A program made the position numbers and the translations under genes. From positions 57,623-121,622 of the forward strand of contig JACIWT010000010.1 in the NCBI GenBank assembly GCA_014360825.1: 64,000 bases of DNA, given 5' to 3'. The DNA comes from Chloroflexota bacterium. GTDB lineage: Bacteria; Chloroflexota; Anaerolineae; UBA2200; JACIWT01. A model generated the notes under the pieces. The model did no database searches and was not told the origin of the DNA. It saw nothing but the letters and a program-made list of their open reading frames with translations. This document shows positions 34,702-43,467 of the stretch, piece by piece (the first letter of the stretch is position 1; each line of letters starts with the position of its first letter).

Positions 34702-35336
34702 ATATCCCGTATGACGTCATTCTCGCGCTTGTGATGGGACTGTTCATGCTCATCGGCTACTCGCGAGGCTGGCATCGTGAATTCATCACCTCGGTCTCGC
34801 TGGTAGCGTTGACCATATTTTACATAAAACCAGAATTAGCGAAGCCAGTTGTAGGTTATATTGATACATTTCTAAGGCTTCTGATTGCCTTTGTCAAAAG
34901 TGGCTTTCGGTTCGATCTCCAAATGCTGTCCGAGCGGATGGATTTCGTGCTGCTTCACCCAGAGAACCCGGAGGGCTTCTTGCTGGTGGTTTTGGGGATC
35001 ATTGTAGTACTTTCCTACACGACGCACATTGGCTTGGGCAATGAAAAAGCGACTGCAATCAGCCGTCTGATGGGTGGTCTGTTGGGCCTATTCAATGGCT
35101 TTCTGGCCGTGTCGCTGGCGAAGGAGTTTGTGATCAAGTTCTTGCGCGAGACCAGGCCGCAAGCGGTTACGCTGCAGGCGGGGGGCGTGGTGGACCAACT
35201 CGCGGTCAGCGTGAGGGGCGTGACTCCGGGAGATCTTTTCCAGGGACGTGGCCCATTCTTGCTGGGCATAGCGATGGCAGTCGTCATCCTGATGACTTGG
35301 GAGAACTTCGTGAAGCGCGTGCGTGGTAAGGGATGA
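34689..35336 (+). CDS. CvpA-like integral membrane protein
   Basis: A 215-residue membrane protein with about five hydrophobic segments (residues 5-24, 35-50, 58-70, 97-112, 188-203). The layout, with a YSRGWHREFITSVSLV stretch after helix one, resembles the CvpA/colicin V production family, but similarity is weak to the eye. It overlaps murG by 13 bp and murC by 4 bp, so it is made with cell-wall enzymes. A role in envelope assembly is inference from place. Confidence 0.5.
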   Translation: MVFIDIPYDVILALVMGLFMLIGYSRGWHREFITSVSLVALTIFYIKPELAKPVVGYIDTFLRLLIAFVKSGFRFDLQMLSERMDFVLLHPENPEGFLLVVLGIIVVLSYTTHIGLGNEKATAISRLMGGLLGLFNGFLAVSLAKEFVIKFLRETRPQAVTLQAGGVVDQLAVSVRGVTPGDLFQGRGPFLLGIAMAVVILMTWENFVKRVRGKG

Positions 35337-36727
35337 TGAACACAGGCGGCGACTTCTTCGCGGGACACACTCATTTCGTGGGCATTGGGGGCATCGGTCT
35401 CAGTGCGATGGCGCGGGTGTTGCTCGAGCGGGGGCACCAGGTATCCGGCTCCGATTTGCACCTCTCGCCACTGACTGATGAGTTGCGCCGTCTGGGGGCG
35501 ACGATTTATCAGGGGCACGAAGCGTCGCACGTCCACGGTGCCGATCGGCTGATCGTCAGTTCCGCCATCCGGCCCGAGAATCCAGAGGTGCTCGCCGCCC
35601 GCGAGATGAGCATCCCGGTGTACAAACGCGATGAGACGCTACCCCTCTTGATGCAGGGTCAATTCGTCATCGCCGTGGCGGGAACCCACGGCAAGACCAC
35701 CACCGCAGCGATGATCGCGCTGATTCTGGCAGAGGCGGGTTTCGACCCGGGCTTCATCGTTGGCGGAATACTACGCGATCTGGGGACGAATGGTTATGCA
35801 GGGGGTGGCCGGGTGTTCGTAGTGGAGGCCGACGAATACGACCGTACTTTCCTGGGCCTCAAGCCCGATGTCGCAGTGGTCACGGGTGTGGAAATGGACC
35901 ACCCAGACTGTTTCCGGGATCTGGAGGAGATGGCAGGGGCCTTTGCGGATTTCCTCCATTTAGTACCACAACATGGGCTGGTGGTCGGCTGCACCGATGA
36001 CCCCATTGTGGCCCGATTGATGAGCGAACGGAGAACGACGTCAGCGGAGCGGCAGTGCTACGGCTTCCACTGTGAAACTGGCTGGTCGGCGCGAAGCATC
36101 GTGGCCAACGAGATCGGCGGAGCGAATTTCACCATCCGGAAAGGCAACGAGGAGATCGCTCAAGTGCAACTTCAGGTGCCTGGGCGCCATAACGTTTTGA
36201 ACGCACTGGCAGCCTGGGCTGTCGGGGAGCGAATGGGTGTGCCCCGTGCGCAGATGGTGGCTGCACTGAGGCGGTTTTCCGGCGTGGCGCGTCGGTTCGA
36301 AGAGAAAGGGACCGTGGACGGCATCGTGGTTGTAGATGATTATGCCCATCACCCCACGCAAATACAGGCCACGTTGGCGGCCGCGCGGGCGCGATTTCCG
36401 AATCGGCCCATCTGGGCCTTCTTCCAGCCGCACACTTACAGTCGCACAAGGGCATTGCTGCCTGATTTCGCGGCCAGTTTCGCCAATGCCGATCACGTGA
36501 TTGTGAGCGCCATCTTCGCGGCCCGCGAGCCGTTCGACCCGACCATCAGCGGGGCCGATCTTGTGGCGGCGATACATCATCCCGACGCTCGCTACATCGA
36601 AACCCTGGAGGGGGCGACGGAGTATCTGGCTGCACATTTAGCGCCGGGGGATGTCCTGCTTACCCTGGGGGCAGGAGATGGTTACCGCGTAGGCGAGGAA
36701 TTGTTGAAACGGTTAGGAGCGACGTAG
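35333..36727 (+). CDS. murC: UDP-N-acetylmuramate--L-alanine ligase MurC
   Basis: MurC starts the peptide stem by joining L-Ala to UDP-MurNAc. It has 464 residues. The N-terminal GIGGIGLSAMARVLLERGH, the ATPase loop VAGTHGKTTTAAMIA, the EADEYDRTFL motif, and C-terminal VVDDYAHHPTQIQATL and FQPHTYSRTRAL are all diagnostic. The ATG overlaps the previous stop (ATGATG). It is followed 6 bp later by murB in the order murC-murB-ddl-ftsQ typical of many bacteria. Confidence 0.97.
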   Translation: MMNTGGDFFAGHTHFVGIGGIGLSAMARVLLERGHQVSGSDLHLSPLTDELRRLGATIYQGHEASHVHGADRLIVSSAIRPENPEVLAAREMSIPVYKRDETLPLLMQGQFVIAVAGTHGKTTTAAMIALILAEAGFDPGFIVGGILRDLGTNGYAGGGRVFVVEADEYDRTFLGLKPDVAVVTGVEMDHPDCFRDLEEMAGAFADFLHLVPQHGLVVGCTDDPIVARLMSERRTTSAERQCYGFHCETGWSARSIVANEIGGANFTIRKGNEEIAQVQLQVPGRHNVLNALAAWAVGERMGVPRAQMVAALRRFSGVARRFEEKGTVDGIVVVDDYAHHPTQIQATLAAARARFPNRPIWAFFQPHTYSRTRALLPDFAASFANADHVIVSAIFAAREPFDPTISGADLVAAIHHPDARYIETLEGATEYLAAHLAPGDVLLTLGAGDGYRVGEELLKRLGAT

Positions 36728-36733
36728 CATCCA

Positions 36734-37669
36734 ATGGCTATGCTCTCGGCGGTGAAGTGTATGGATATTGATGGATTAGCGCGGGCTTTGGGCGACAAGG
36801 TGCGGCAAGACGAACCTTTGGCTAACCATACCACCTTCCGGATCGGTGGTCCAGCAGATCTGTTCGTCTCTGTGGGGTCGCTGGACGAACTCTGCAAGAC
36901 AATAACCTTGGCCCGACGGTATGGGGTGCCTTATCTCATCCTGGGCCAGGGCGCAAACGTCTTGGTTTCGGACCGAGGCGTGCGCGGCATAGTAATCAAG
37001 AACAATTGTGATTATTTCTCTGTAGAAGAGGACGACGGAGGTGTGTTACTCTATGCGGAATCCGGAGCCCTCATCCGAGACGTGGCCCGAGCGATGGTCA
37101 GCCAAGGTGTTGCCGGTCTGGAATGGGCGGTAGATGTGCCGGGCACTGTGGGTGGTGCCATCGTCGGCAATGCAGGTGCCTACAATAGTTACGTGAGCGA
37201 TTCTCTGGACTCTGTGTTCGTGCTCTTGCCGGAAGGTGAACAACGCTGGTTGGATGTGACCGAATTAGGTCTGGGTTATCGCACCAGTCGCCTTAAGGAG
37301 CGGCGCGATGGCACTGTCGTGCTGGCGGCACGCTTTCATCTCCGACACGGTGATTGCCAAGTGCTCAGCGAGAAAGCCGCTGGGTATACGCGCCGTCGCC
37401 AGGAAAACCAGCCCACCGAGCCCAGCGCAGGCAGTGTTTTCAAGCGCACAGAGCAGTACCCTGCGGGATTCCTGATCGAGACCGCTGGGCTCAAAGGTTA
37501 CCGAGTGGGCGATGCGATGGTCTCGCCCGTCCATGCCAACTTTATTGTGAACATAGGCCGGGCGACGGCAGCACAAGTATGGGAGTTGATTGGTTTGGTG
37601 CGAGATACGGTGCGGGAAAAATTCGGCATCACCCTGGAATTGGAAATCGAGTTGGTTGGTGAGTGGTAA
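36734..37669 (+). CDS. murB: UDP-N-acetylenolpyruvoylglucosamine reductase MurB
   Basis: A 311-residue FAD enzyme reducing UDP-GlcNAc-enolpyruvate to UDP-MurNAc with NADPH. FAD-binding motifs are [31 protein letters not shown] and [20 protein letters not shown]. The catalytic Ser is in AGSVFKR. The sequence resembles type II MurB (no extra alpha-beta-alpha lobe). The start may be ATG 36734 or the internal ATG 36761; ribosome sites are weak at both. Confidence 0.95.
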   Translation: MAMLSAVKCMDIDGLARALGDKVRQDEPLANHTTFRIGGPADLFVSVGSLDELCKTITLARRYGVPYLILGQGANVLVSDRGVRGIVIKNNCDYFSVEEDDGGVLLYAESGALIRDVARAMVSQGVAGLEWAVDVPGTVGGAIVGNAGAYNSYVSDSLDSVFVLLPEGEQRWLDVTELGLGYRTSRLKERRDGTVVLAARFHLRHGDCQVLSEKAAGYTRRRQENQPTEPSAGSVFKRTEQYPAGFLIETAGLKGYRVGDAMVSPVHANFIVNIGRATAAQVWELIGLVRDTVREKFGITLELEIELVGEW

Positions 37670-38838
37670 GAGGAATGGGTGAGAAACAACGGATTCGCGT
37701 CGGAGTGATCTTCGGCGGACGTTCTGGAGAGCATGAGGTATCGCTGATTTCAGCTGCTTCGGTGATGGCGGCTTTAGATCCGACGAAATATGAGGTTATT
37801 CCCATTGGTATCACCAAAACTGGCCGCTGGGTGACCACTGGCGACCCGATGGCGTTGCTGAAGGCGGAGGCTCGCCAGGATATGAAGCATCTGGAAGCAC
37901 AAATCAAACGAGGGGCCTCGCCGGAATCGGGAACCCGCGAATTGGTGCCTGGCACTCAGGAAAGCGGTATCCCGACCGTGGATGTCATTTTTCCCGTTCT
38001 ACACGGCCCGTTTGGTGAAGATGGCACTGTACAAGGGCTCTTAGAACTTGCCGACATCCCCTATGTGGGTGCAGGCGTGCTGGGTTCAGCGCTGGGCATG
38101 GACAAGATCGCACAGAAGGCGGTGTTTGTAACGGCGGGATTGCCGGTTTGCAAGCACATGCCTCTCAAGCGCAAGGCCTGGCGGGCTGACCCCAATGGGG
38201 TGATAGAACGCGTGGAAAGCACATTGGGTTACCCCTGTTTTGTCAAGCCCGCTAATTTGGGGTCGAGCGTGGGCATCTCGAAGGTGCGCAACCGCGAGGA
38301 ACTGATCCGTGCGTTAGATATAGCCGCTCGTTACGACCGGAAGATGTTGGTCGAGGAGGCCATTGATGCCCGGGAGATCGAGTGCAGTGTGCTGGGCAAC
38401 GATGAGCCGGAGGCGTCGGTGCTGGGCGAGATTGTGCCATGCAATGAATTTTACGACTACGAGGCCAAATACCTCGGCGATAGTCAATTGATTATCCCTG
38501 CGGATCTGCCGCCGCAGACGACCGAGTACATTCGGTCCCTGGCGATACGCGCCTTTCTCGCCCTCGACCTGGCTGGCATGGCTCGGGTGGACTTCTTCGT
38601 CAGCAAGAGCACCGGCCGGGTTTACGTGAGTGAAGTGAACACCATCCCAGGGTTTACGCCCATCAGTATGTACCCGAAACTTTGGGAGGCCAGTGGCTTG
38701 CCGTATCCGAGGCTGCTCGACCGCCTGATCGAATTGGCGCTGGAACGATATCAGGATACCCGGCAGTCACAGACCTATTACAATGCCGAACGTCTGGCGG
38801 GGTTCTCACAAAGTGCGACTGGTGCAGACGAAGCCTAA
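37663..38838 (+). CDS. ddl: D-alanine--D-alanine ligase
   Basis: A roughly 390-residue ATP-grasp enzyme joining two D-Ala. Signatures are VGVIFGGRSGEHEVSLISA at the N-terminus, PVLHGPFGEDGTVQGLLELA, YPCFVKPANLGSSVGISK and the metal/ATP end VSEVNTIPGFTPISMYP. Tyr in the substrate loop (EFYDYEAKY) fits D-Ala-D-Ala rather than D-Ala-D-Lac specificity, so intrinsic vancomycin resistance is not suggested by this gene. Start GTG 37663 overlaps the murB stop; ATG 37675 is possible. It overlaps ftsQ at the 3' end. Confidence 0.96.
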   Translation: MVRGMGEKQRIRVGVIFGGRSGEHEVSLISAASVMAALDPTKYEVIPIGITKTGRWVTTGDPMALLKAEARQDMKHLEAQIKRGASPESGTRELVPGTQESGIPTVDVIFPVLHGPFGEDGTVQGLLELADIPYVGAGVLGSALGMDKIAQKAVFVTAGLPVCKHMPLKRKAWRADPNGVIERVESTLGYPCFVKPANLGSSVGISKVRNREELIRALDIAARYDRKMLVEEAIDAREIECSVLGNDEPEASVLGEIVPCNEFYDYEAKYLGDSQLIIPADLPPQTTEYIRSLAIRAFLALDLAGMARVDFFVSKSTGRVYVSEVNTIPGFTPISMYPKLWEASGLPYPRLLDRLIELALERYQDTRQSQTYYNAERLAGFSQSATGADEA

Positions 38839-39622
38839 ACGAAGACGACGCTCTCAAACACGACTGGGCCATCACTACGACGTGATTGTGCCCGAACAAC
38901 TCGTGCCCGGGCGCCTGGTGGCTCATCGCAGCCGAATCCAGTGGGGCAAAGTGCCTTCGGCGCTCCTCTTGGTTGCTGCCCTGGCGCTCCTGTTTGCCTT
39001 TTGGATAGGCGATGATTTCTACGTGTCCAGCGTCCGGATCACCGGCACCCGGCTCGTCTCTGCCGAGGAGATTTTCACTGCTGCAGGCCTAAAGGACAAG
39101 AACATTTTTCTGGTACGGACAGGGGATATACAAGAACGACTATACAAAGCCTTTCCAAGCATCCAATCCGTGAGCGTGCGCTGCCAACTGCCCGGGCAGG
39201 TGATCATACAGGTTGTGGAGCGCGAGCCCAAATTGATCTGGCATACCAGGGATGCAGCATTCCTGGTGGATGGGGAGGGCAAGGTCTTGCAGTGGGCCAG
39301 TGGTGTTGAGAGCGGCAACGATCTGCATGTCTATGACTTAGACAATGTACCGCTCCGCCCTGGAGACATGGTGGATGCCTCCCCAGTGCGGACGGTCATT
39401 GCACTGCATGATTTGATGCCCGAAGTGAGGCGCTTCGACTACACGGCAGAACGCGGCATCAGCATTATGACTGCTCAGGGATGGCGGGCGTATTTCGGCA
39501 ACGATGAGGCTCTGGAGACGAAGGTCAACAACCTGAAATCCATGCTGGACACTATGGTGGCGCAGGGTGTTCAGGCGGAGTACATTGATCTGCGGTTTGT
39601 TAGCAGTCCTTATTATCGCTGA
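38813..39622 (+). CDS. ftsQ: FtsQ/DivIB-type division protein (POTRA)
   Basis: A bitopic membrane protein of about 269 residues. A basic cytoplasmic tail (KPKRRRRSQ) precedes one helix (LLLVAALALLFAFWIG), then a POTRA domain (SSVRITGTRLVSAEEIFTAA) and the FtsQ domain (PGQVIIQVVEREPKLIW). It links FtsA-side proteins to the septal synthase. I chose GTG 38813; ATG 38783 is also in frame, but lies deeper in ddl and lacks a ribosome site. Position between ddl and ftsA/ftsZ supports the call. Confidence 0.88.
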   Translation: MRLVQTKPKRRRRSQTRLGHHYDVIVPEQLVPGRLVAHRSRIQWGKVPSALLLVAALALLFAFWIGDDFYVSSVRITGTRLVSAEEIFTAAGLKDKNIFLVRTGDIQERLYKAFPSIQSVSVRCQLPGQVIIQVVEREPKLIWHTRDAAFLVDGEGKVLQWASGVESGNDLHVYDLDNVPLRPGDMVDASPVRTVIALHDLMPEVRRFDYTAERGISIMTAQGWRAYFGNDEALETKVNNLKSMLDTMVAQGVQAEYIDLRFVSSPYYR

Positions 39623-39664
39623 GCGTGCGCGGTGTGCTCCGGTTTTTGACATAAGGAGTGGGTT

Positions 39665-40009
39665 ATGTGGCTGCCAGTATTAGGATTGCTCTTGGGGTTG
39701 ATCATTGGATCGGTTGTCTCATTCACGATCCCTTCCGAGTACGCGCGCTATACCGCGATGGCTATTCTCGCGGCGATGGACTCGCTCTTGGGAGCGGTGC
39801 GCTCGGAACTGGAGGGTGAATACGATAACGTGGTCTTTCTTTCTGGTTTCGTGGTCAATGCCCTCCTGGCCGGGGTGCTTACGTTCATAGGCGACCGGCT
39901 GGGCGTGGAATTGTATTACGCGGCCATTGTGGCTTTTGGGGTGCGGCTGTTTGACAATCTGGCGCTCATCCGCCGCCACTTCTTGGCACGCTGGGAGGCC
40001 AAACCATAG
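39665..40009 (+). CDS. sbp: Small basic protein (Sbp, DUF1290) membrane protein
   Basis: A 114-residue membrane protein with three to four helices: LPVLGLLLGLIIGSVVSF, then after a soluble stretch VVFLSGFVVNALLAGVLTF and LYYAAIVAFGVRLFDNL. The segment IPSEYARYTAMAILAAMDSL is the family hallmark. sbp sits beside divIB/ftsQ and ftsA in B. subtilis and many Chloroflexota; its role is unknown. It starts 42 bp after ftsQ with AAGGAG upstream. Confidence 0.85.
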   Translation: MWLPVLGLLLGLIIGSVVSFTIPSEYARYTAMAILAAMDSLLGAVRSELEGEYDNVVFLSGFVVNALLAGVLTFIGDRLGVELYYAAIVAFGVRLFDNLALIRRHFLARWEAKP

Positions 40010-40034
40010 GTAGGCTCCTGCAGGAAAAGATATC

Positions 40035-41270
40035 ATGGATCGCGCGATCGCCGCTCTGGATGTAGGCACAACGAAAATATGCACTCTGATCAGCGAGATC
40101 ACTGAGGATGAGGCGCTGCGCATTGTGGGCGTGGGCGTAACACCCTCACGTGGCCTAAGCAAAGGCATGATTGTGAACGTGGAGGAGGCCTCCAGAGCCA
40201 TCGCCGCCTCGGTGGAGAAGGCAGAGCGTATCTCCGGTTACAAGGTCGAGGGCGCTTATGTGGGCTTGGCCGGGAAACACATCTCCTCGCTGAATAGCCG
40301 CGGTGTGGTAGCGGTTGGGCGCGGCGACCGCGGCATCACCGCCGAGGATGTGGAACGGGCCATCGAGTCCTCGAAGGCCATTGCCATCCCGCACAACCGC
40401 GAGATCATACACGTGATCCCTCGTGGCTTCACGCTGGATGGACAAGAAGGAGTACGCGACCCGATTGGTATGGTGGGTTTCCGGCTGGAAGTGGAGACGC
40501 ACATTGTGACTGGGGCAACGGCTTCCATTCAAAATCTGGTGAAGTGCGTCCACTCGGCTGGGGTGCATGTGAACGATCTGGTCCTTCAGCCACTGGCGTC
40601 TGCCGAAGCCGTACTCACAGACGAAGAGCGCGAGATGGGCGTGGTGTTGGTAGATGCTGGAGGAGGCACCACCGACTTGGCTATTTTTATCGCCAGCAAC
40701 GTCTGGCACAGCCTGGTATTGCCGGTCGGGGGCAATAACCTGACCAACGACATCGCCATTGGCTTGCGCGTGCCGTTTACTGTGGCCGAGGAACTCAAAA
40801 TCAAATATGGACACGCATTACCCGAAGCGGTGGACCCCAGTGAGCAAATAGATGTGGCTGCTTTTGGTGATTCAGCGCGGCGCTCGGTATCTCGTCGGGA
40901 GTTAGCCAGCATCATTGAGGCTCGGGCGGAGGAAATGTTCGCCCTTATCCTGCGAGAAATCAAGCGCTCTGGCTACGACGGCCTGCTGCCTGCGGGCGTT
41001 GTGCTGACAGGGGGCACAGCCCAGTTGCCTGGTTTTAAGGATCTAGGCCGCGAAGTGCTCCAGTTGCCCGTACGAGTGGGCGTTCCGCAGAATGTGGAGG
41101 GATTGGCGGAAATGGTCTGTGATCCCGCCTATGCCACCTCCGTAGGGCTGTTGCTTTGGGGCATGCAATACGAGAAAGAGAAGACCGGCCGGCCAGAGAG
41201 CACTGGCCAGAGCTGGGAGGAGATATATCGACGTTTCTTGGATTGGCTAAAAGTGTTTTTGCCTCGCTGA
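40035..41270 (+). CDS. ftsA: Cell division protein FtsA
   Basis: A 411-residue actin-like ATPase that anchors FtsZ to the membrane. Actin-fold motifs are IAALDVGTTKICTLI, VLVDAGGGTTDLAIF and GVVLTGGTAQLPGFKDLG, with the FtsA-specific 1C domain after about residue 85 (NVEEASRAIAASVEKAE begins near 50). The C-terminus ends with an amphipathic helix (YRRFLDWLKVFLPR), the membrane anchor. ftsZ starts 36 bp later. Confidence 0.96.
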   Translation: MDRAIAALDVGTTKICTLISEITEDEALRIVGVGVTPSRGLSKGMIVNVEEASRAIAASVEKAERISGYKVEGAYVGLAGKHISSLNSRGVVAVGRGDRGITAEDVERAIESSKAIAIPHNREIIHVIPRGFTLDGQEGVRDPIGMVGFRLEVETHIVTGATASIQNLVKCVHSAGVHVNDLVLQPLASAEAVLTDEEREMGVVLVDAGGGTTDLAIFIASNVWHSLVLPVGGNNLTNDIAIGLRVPFTVAEELKIKYGHALPEAVDPSEQIDVAAFGDSARRSVSRRELASIIEARAEEMFALILREIKRSGYDGLLPAGVVLTGGTAQLPGFKDLGREVLQLPVRVGVPQNVEGLAEMVCDPAYATSVGLLLWGMQYEKEKTGRPESTGQSWEEIYRRFLDWLKVFLPR

Positions 41271-41306
41271 GACACAAATTAGGTGCAGCGGGCAGAAAGG
41301 AGCAAG

Positions 41307-42386
41307 ATGGTAGAACGAGACAAACCACGTGGCAGCATCGAGAACTTCGCTCAGATCAAAGTCGTGGGCATTGGCGGAGGCGGCTCAAACGCCGTGGACC
41401 GTATGATCGAAGCCGGTCTCCAAGGCGTGGACTTCATCGCCGTGAACACCGATGCCCAGGCGCTCATGCTGTCCAAAGCACCGTTGCGGGTGCGCATCGG
41501 GGGCAAACTGACCAAGGGGCTTGGCTCCGGCGGGGACCCCACCATTGGTGAACGAGCGGCAGAGGAGTCCATCGAAGACCTGCGCGAGATCGTCAAGGGT
41601 GCGGACATGGTATTCCTCACCGCCGGCATGGGCGGCGGCACTGGCACGGGCGCATCGCCGATCATCGGTCGGATCGCGAAGGAAGCCGGAGCACTGACCA
41701 TTGGCATTGTCACCCGGCCCTTCTCCTTCGAGGGTATGCGCCGTGCGAAGGCGGCTGAGGATGGCATTGCGAACCTCAAGGATCAGGTGGATACGCTCAT
41801 CGTAATCCCGAACGATCGCCTGTTACAGATAGTGGATCGCAAAGCCTCCATCCAAACCGCCTTCAAAGTGGCCGATGACGTGCTGCGCCAAGGTGTGCAG
41901 GGCATCTCCGAGATCATCACGGTGCCCGGGCTGATCAACGTGGATTTCGCGGATGTCCGAACGGTGATGGCCGAAGGCGGGTCTGCCCTGATGGGCGTTG
42001 GCACTGCCAGCGGAGAGAATCGCGGAGTCGAAGCCGCTCAGCAGGCGATCTGCAGTCCCTTGCTGGACATCAGCATTGATGGCGCGAAGGGAGTGCTGTT
42101 CAATATCACTGCTGGTCCCGATCTGCGCCTGGCAGAGGTGGAAGAATCGGCAAACGTCATCCGTGAACGAGCCGACCCGGGCGCCAATATCATCTTTGGC
42201 GCGGTGATCGATCCGAATATGGGTGAGGAGTTCCGCATCACCGTCATTGCCACTGGCTTTGACGGGCAAGCGCGCAGTCACCAACGCCCTTACGTTATCT
42301 CCCCGCGGAAGACGATTGACTTCCCGGTGCGCAGTTACGACGAAGACGAACTGGACATCCCGGCTTTCTTGCGCCGCAATAAGTAG
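41307..42386 (+). CDS. ftsZ: Cell division GTPase FtsZ
   Basis: A 359-residue tubulin-like GTPase that forms the division ring. [16 protein letters not shown] opens the nucleotide site; the tubulin signature is [13 protein letters not shown]; the T7 loop reads [11 protein letters not shown]. The conserved C-terminal peptide DIPAFLRR, which binds FtsA, is intact after a short linker. Start ATG 41307 follows AAAGGAG by four bases; the longer frame to 41283 is not conserved. It is the last gene of the cluster. Confidence 0.98.
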   Translation: MVERDKPRGSIENFAQIKVVGIGGGGSNAVDRMIEAGLQGVDFIAVNTDAQALMLSKAPLRVRIGGKLTKGLGSGGDPTIGERAAEESIEDLREIVKGADMVFLTAGMGGGTGTGASPIIGRIAKEAGALTIGIVTRPFSFEGMRRAKAAEDGIANLKDQVDTLIVIPNDRLLQIVDRKASIQTAFKVADDVLRQGVQGISEIITVPGLINVDFADVRTVMAEGGSALMGVGTASGENRGVEAAQQAICSPLLDISIDGAKGVLFNITAGPDLRLAEVEESANVIRERADPGANIIFGAVIDPNMGEEFRITVIATGFDGQARSHQRPYVISPRKTIDFPVRSYDEDELDIPAFLRRNK

Positions 42387-42455
42387 CACTCTGGTAACGG
42401 CTCCTTAACAGGGTGAGCACCTCTGCTCCATTACGGGGATGTGGAGAATACCTGG

Positions 42456-42491
42456 CCGAGGATGCTGGAAACTGTTTTTCAGCATCCTCGG
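42456..42491 (+). terminator. Strong hairpin after ftsZ
   Basis: CCGAGGATGCTG pairs perfectly with CAGCATCCTCGG (12 bp, loop GAAACTGTTTTT). No T-run follows, so it may act as an RNA end-stabiliser or Rho-type end rather than a classic terminator. It opens the 565-bp gap between ftsZ and nrdR (42387-42951). Confidence 0.5.
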
Positions 42492-42563
42492 CACGGACTC
42501 AGAGGGTAGCCGGGACAGTGTGCTTTGTCTCGTTTCGCCTGGATCGTGAGGGGTTGCTTTCTT

Positions 42564-42594
42564 CTCTGCCCCTCCCACTCCCGTTGGGGCAGAG
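42564..42594. repeat. Palindrome in the ftsZ-nrdR gap
   Basis: CTCTGCCCC (42564-42572) and GGGGCAGAG (42586-42594) form a perfect 9-bp inverted repeat. Its look is that of a dispersed palindromic repeat; no other copy is in this window. Coding potential around it is poor. Confidence 0.45.
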
Positions 42595-42716
42595 GTAGCG
42601 CTGCATCTGTCAGGCAAGACGTTATCTCCTTAGGTCGTGCTCCGCGACTGCTCCGCATTCGAGTAGAAGAATCCTTAAAATTCGCTCCGAAAACTAAAAT
42701 TTTGCCTCTAAACCCC

Positions 42717-42745
42717 TTGCTTTTTTGCGTCATTTGTGCTAAACT
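42717..42745 (+). promoter_or_regulatory. Promoter of nrdR-nrdJ
   Basis: TTGCTT (42717-42722), 17 bp, TAAACT (42740-42745). Two NrdR boxes follow immediately downstream. A near-copy of the CCTTAAAATTCAC repeat lies at 42673-42685. Confidence 0.55.
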
Positions 42746-42756
42746 ATAAAGGCACT

Positions 42757-42803
42757 ATCCAACATATTGTGTAATGCCGCCCATCAAACACTAAATGTAG
42801 TAC
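42757..42803 (+). promoter_or_regulatory. Pair of NrdR boxes
   Basis: Box 1 at 42757-42772 (ATCCAACATATTGTGT) and box 2 at 42788-42803 (ACACTAAATGTAGTAC) resemble the NrdR consensus ACACwAtATaTwGTGT at about 13 and 12 of 16 positions. Start-to-start distance is 31 bp, three helical turns, which is the spacing known for NrdR operators. They sit just after the -10 box and so could block initiation when dATP-loaded NrdR binds. Confidence 0.7.
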
Positions 42804-42897
42804 TTTAGTTCGAGCCTACCAAGTGCAACCCTGGACGAAATGGACAAACGGGAGTCTTGGCACTGGCGTCGTGCTTTGGCATAGCAGTTAGTACTAC
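42797..42897 (+). other. Candidate structured 5' leader of nrdR-nrdJ
   Basis: GTAGTACT (42797-42804) and AGTACTAC (42890-42897) could close a 100-nt RNA. Inside, CCAAGTGC (42819-42826) can pair with GCACTGG (42860-42866) with one bulge, and CCC (42829-42831) with GGG (42850-42852). It overlaps NrdR box 2. It does not show the conserved core of a cobalamin riboswitch. Pairing by eye only; no covariation was tested. Confidence 0.3.
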
Positions 42898-42951
42898 AGG
42901 AGGCTGATGGGCTTGTTTTGACTTCGCACAGAGAACGCCTTAGGGGGGATC

Positions 42952-43467
42952 ATGAAGTGTCCTTACTGTCAATACAGCGACTCCCGTGTCGTGGACTCCC
43001 GCGATGTGGGTGATCTCATCCGGCGCCGCCGCGAATGCCTGCAGTGCAACCAACGGTTTACAACTTACGAACGGGTGGCCCCCGTCAATGTGCTCGTTAT
43101 CAAGCGCGATGGCCGGCGCGAGGAATTCAATCGGGAGAAATTGTATCGTGGGTTGCGCATCGCCTGTGCGAAGCGACCCATCGCCGACGAGAAAATAGAG
43201 GCTCTCGTTCATGATGTGGAGACAGCGGTCTTTAACTTGGGTAAGGCTGAGGTTGAGAGCCGCGTCATTGGCGGGATGGTGATGGACCGCCTCCGAGAAT
43301 TAGATGAAGTAGCCTATGTGCGTTTCGCTTCCGTATATCATCGTTTCAAGGATGTGGATGGGTTGGTAGAGGAAATAGAATCGCTAAAGCATTGGAAGAG
43401 CGATGCGCAGAAGAAAAGGAAGACCAGACGGAAGAAGGGGGCTCAGGGTGGAAGCGCAGCAAACTGA
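42952..43467 (+). CDS. nrdR: Transcriptional repressor NrdR
   Basis: A 171-residue repressor of ribonucleotide reductase genes that senses ATP/dATP. The N-terminal zinc ribbon has [17 protein letters not shown] (Cys3, Cys6) and [16 protein letters not shown] (Cys29, Cys32). The ATP-cone domain ([20 protein letters not shown]) spans about residues 47-137. The Lys-rich tail is longer than usual and overlaps the nrdJ start region. It lies behind two NrdR boxes, so autoregulation and control of nrdJ are expected. Confidence 0.96.
   Translation: MKCPYCQYSDSRVVDSRDVGDLIRRRRECLQCNQRFTTYERVAPVNVLVIKRDGRREEFNREKLYRGLRIACAKRPIADEKIEALVHDVETAVFNLGKAEVESRVIGGMVMDRLRELDEVAYVRFASVYHRFKDVDGLVEEIESLKHWKSDAQKKRKTRRKKGAQGGSAAN

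Noticed and set aside
37663..38838. Vancomycin-type D-Ala-D-Lac ligase
   Set aside because: The loop has the Tyr (EFYDYEAKY) of normal D-Ala-D-Ala enzymes and the gene lies in the dcw cluster.
42797..42951. Cobalamin riboswitch before nrdR-nrdJ
   Set aside because: The conserved core and B12 box are not found; only unproven pairings remain, so it is reported as a candidate structure instead.
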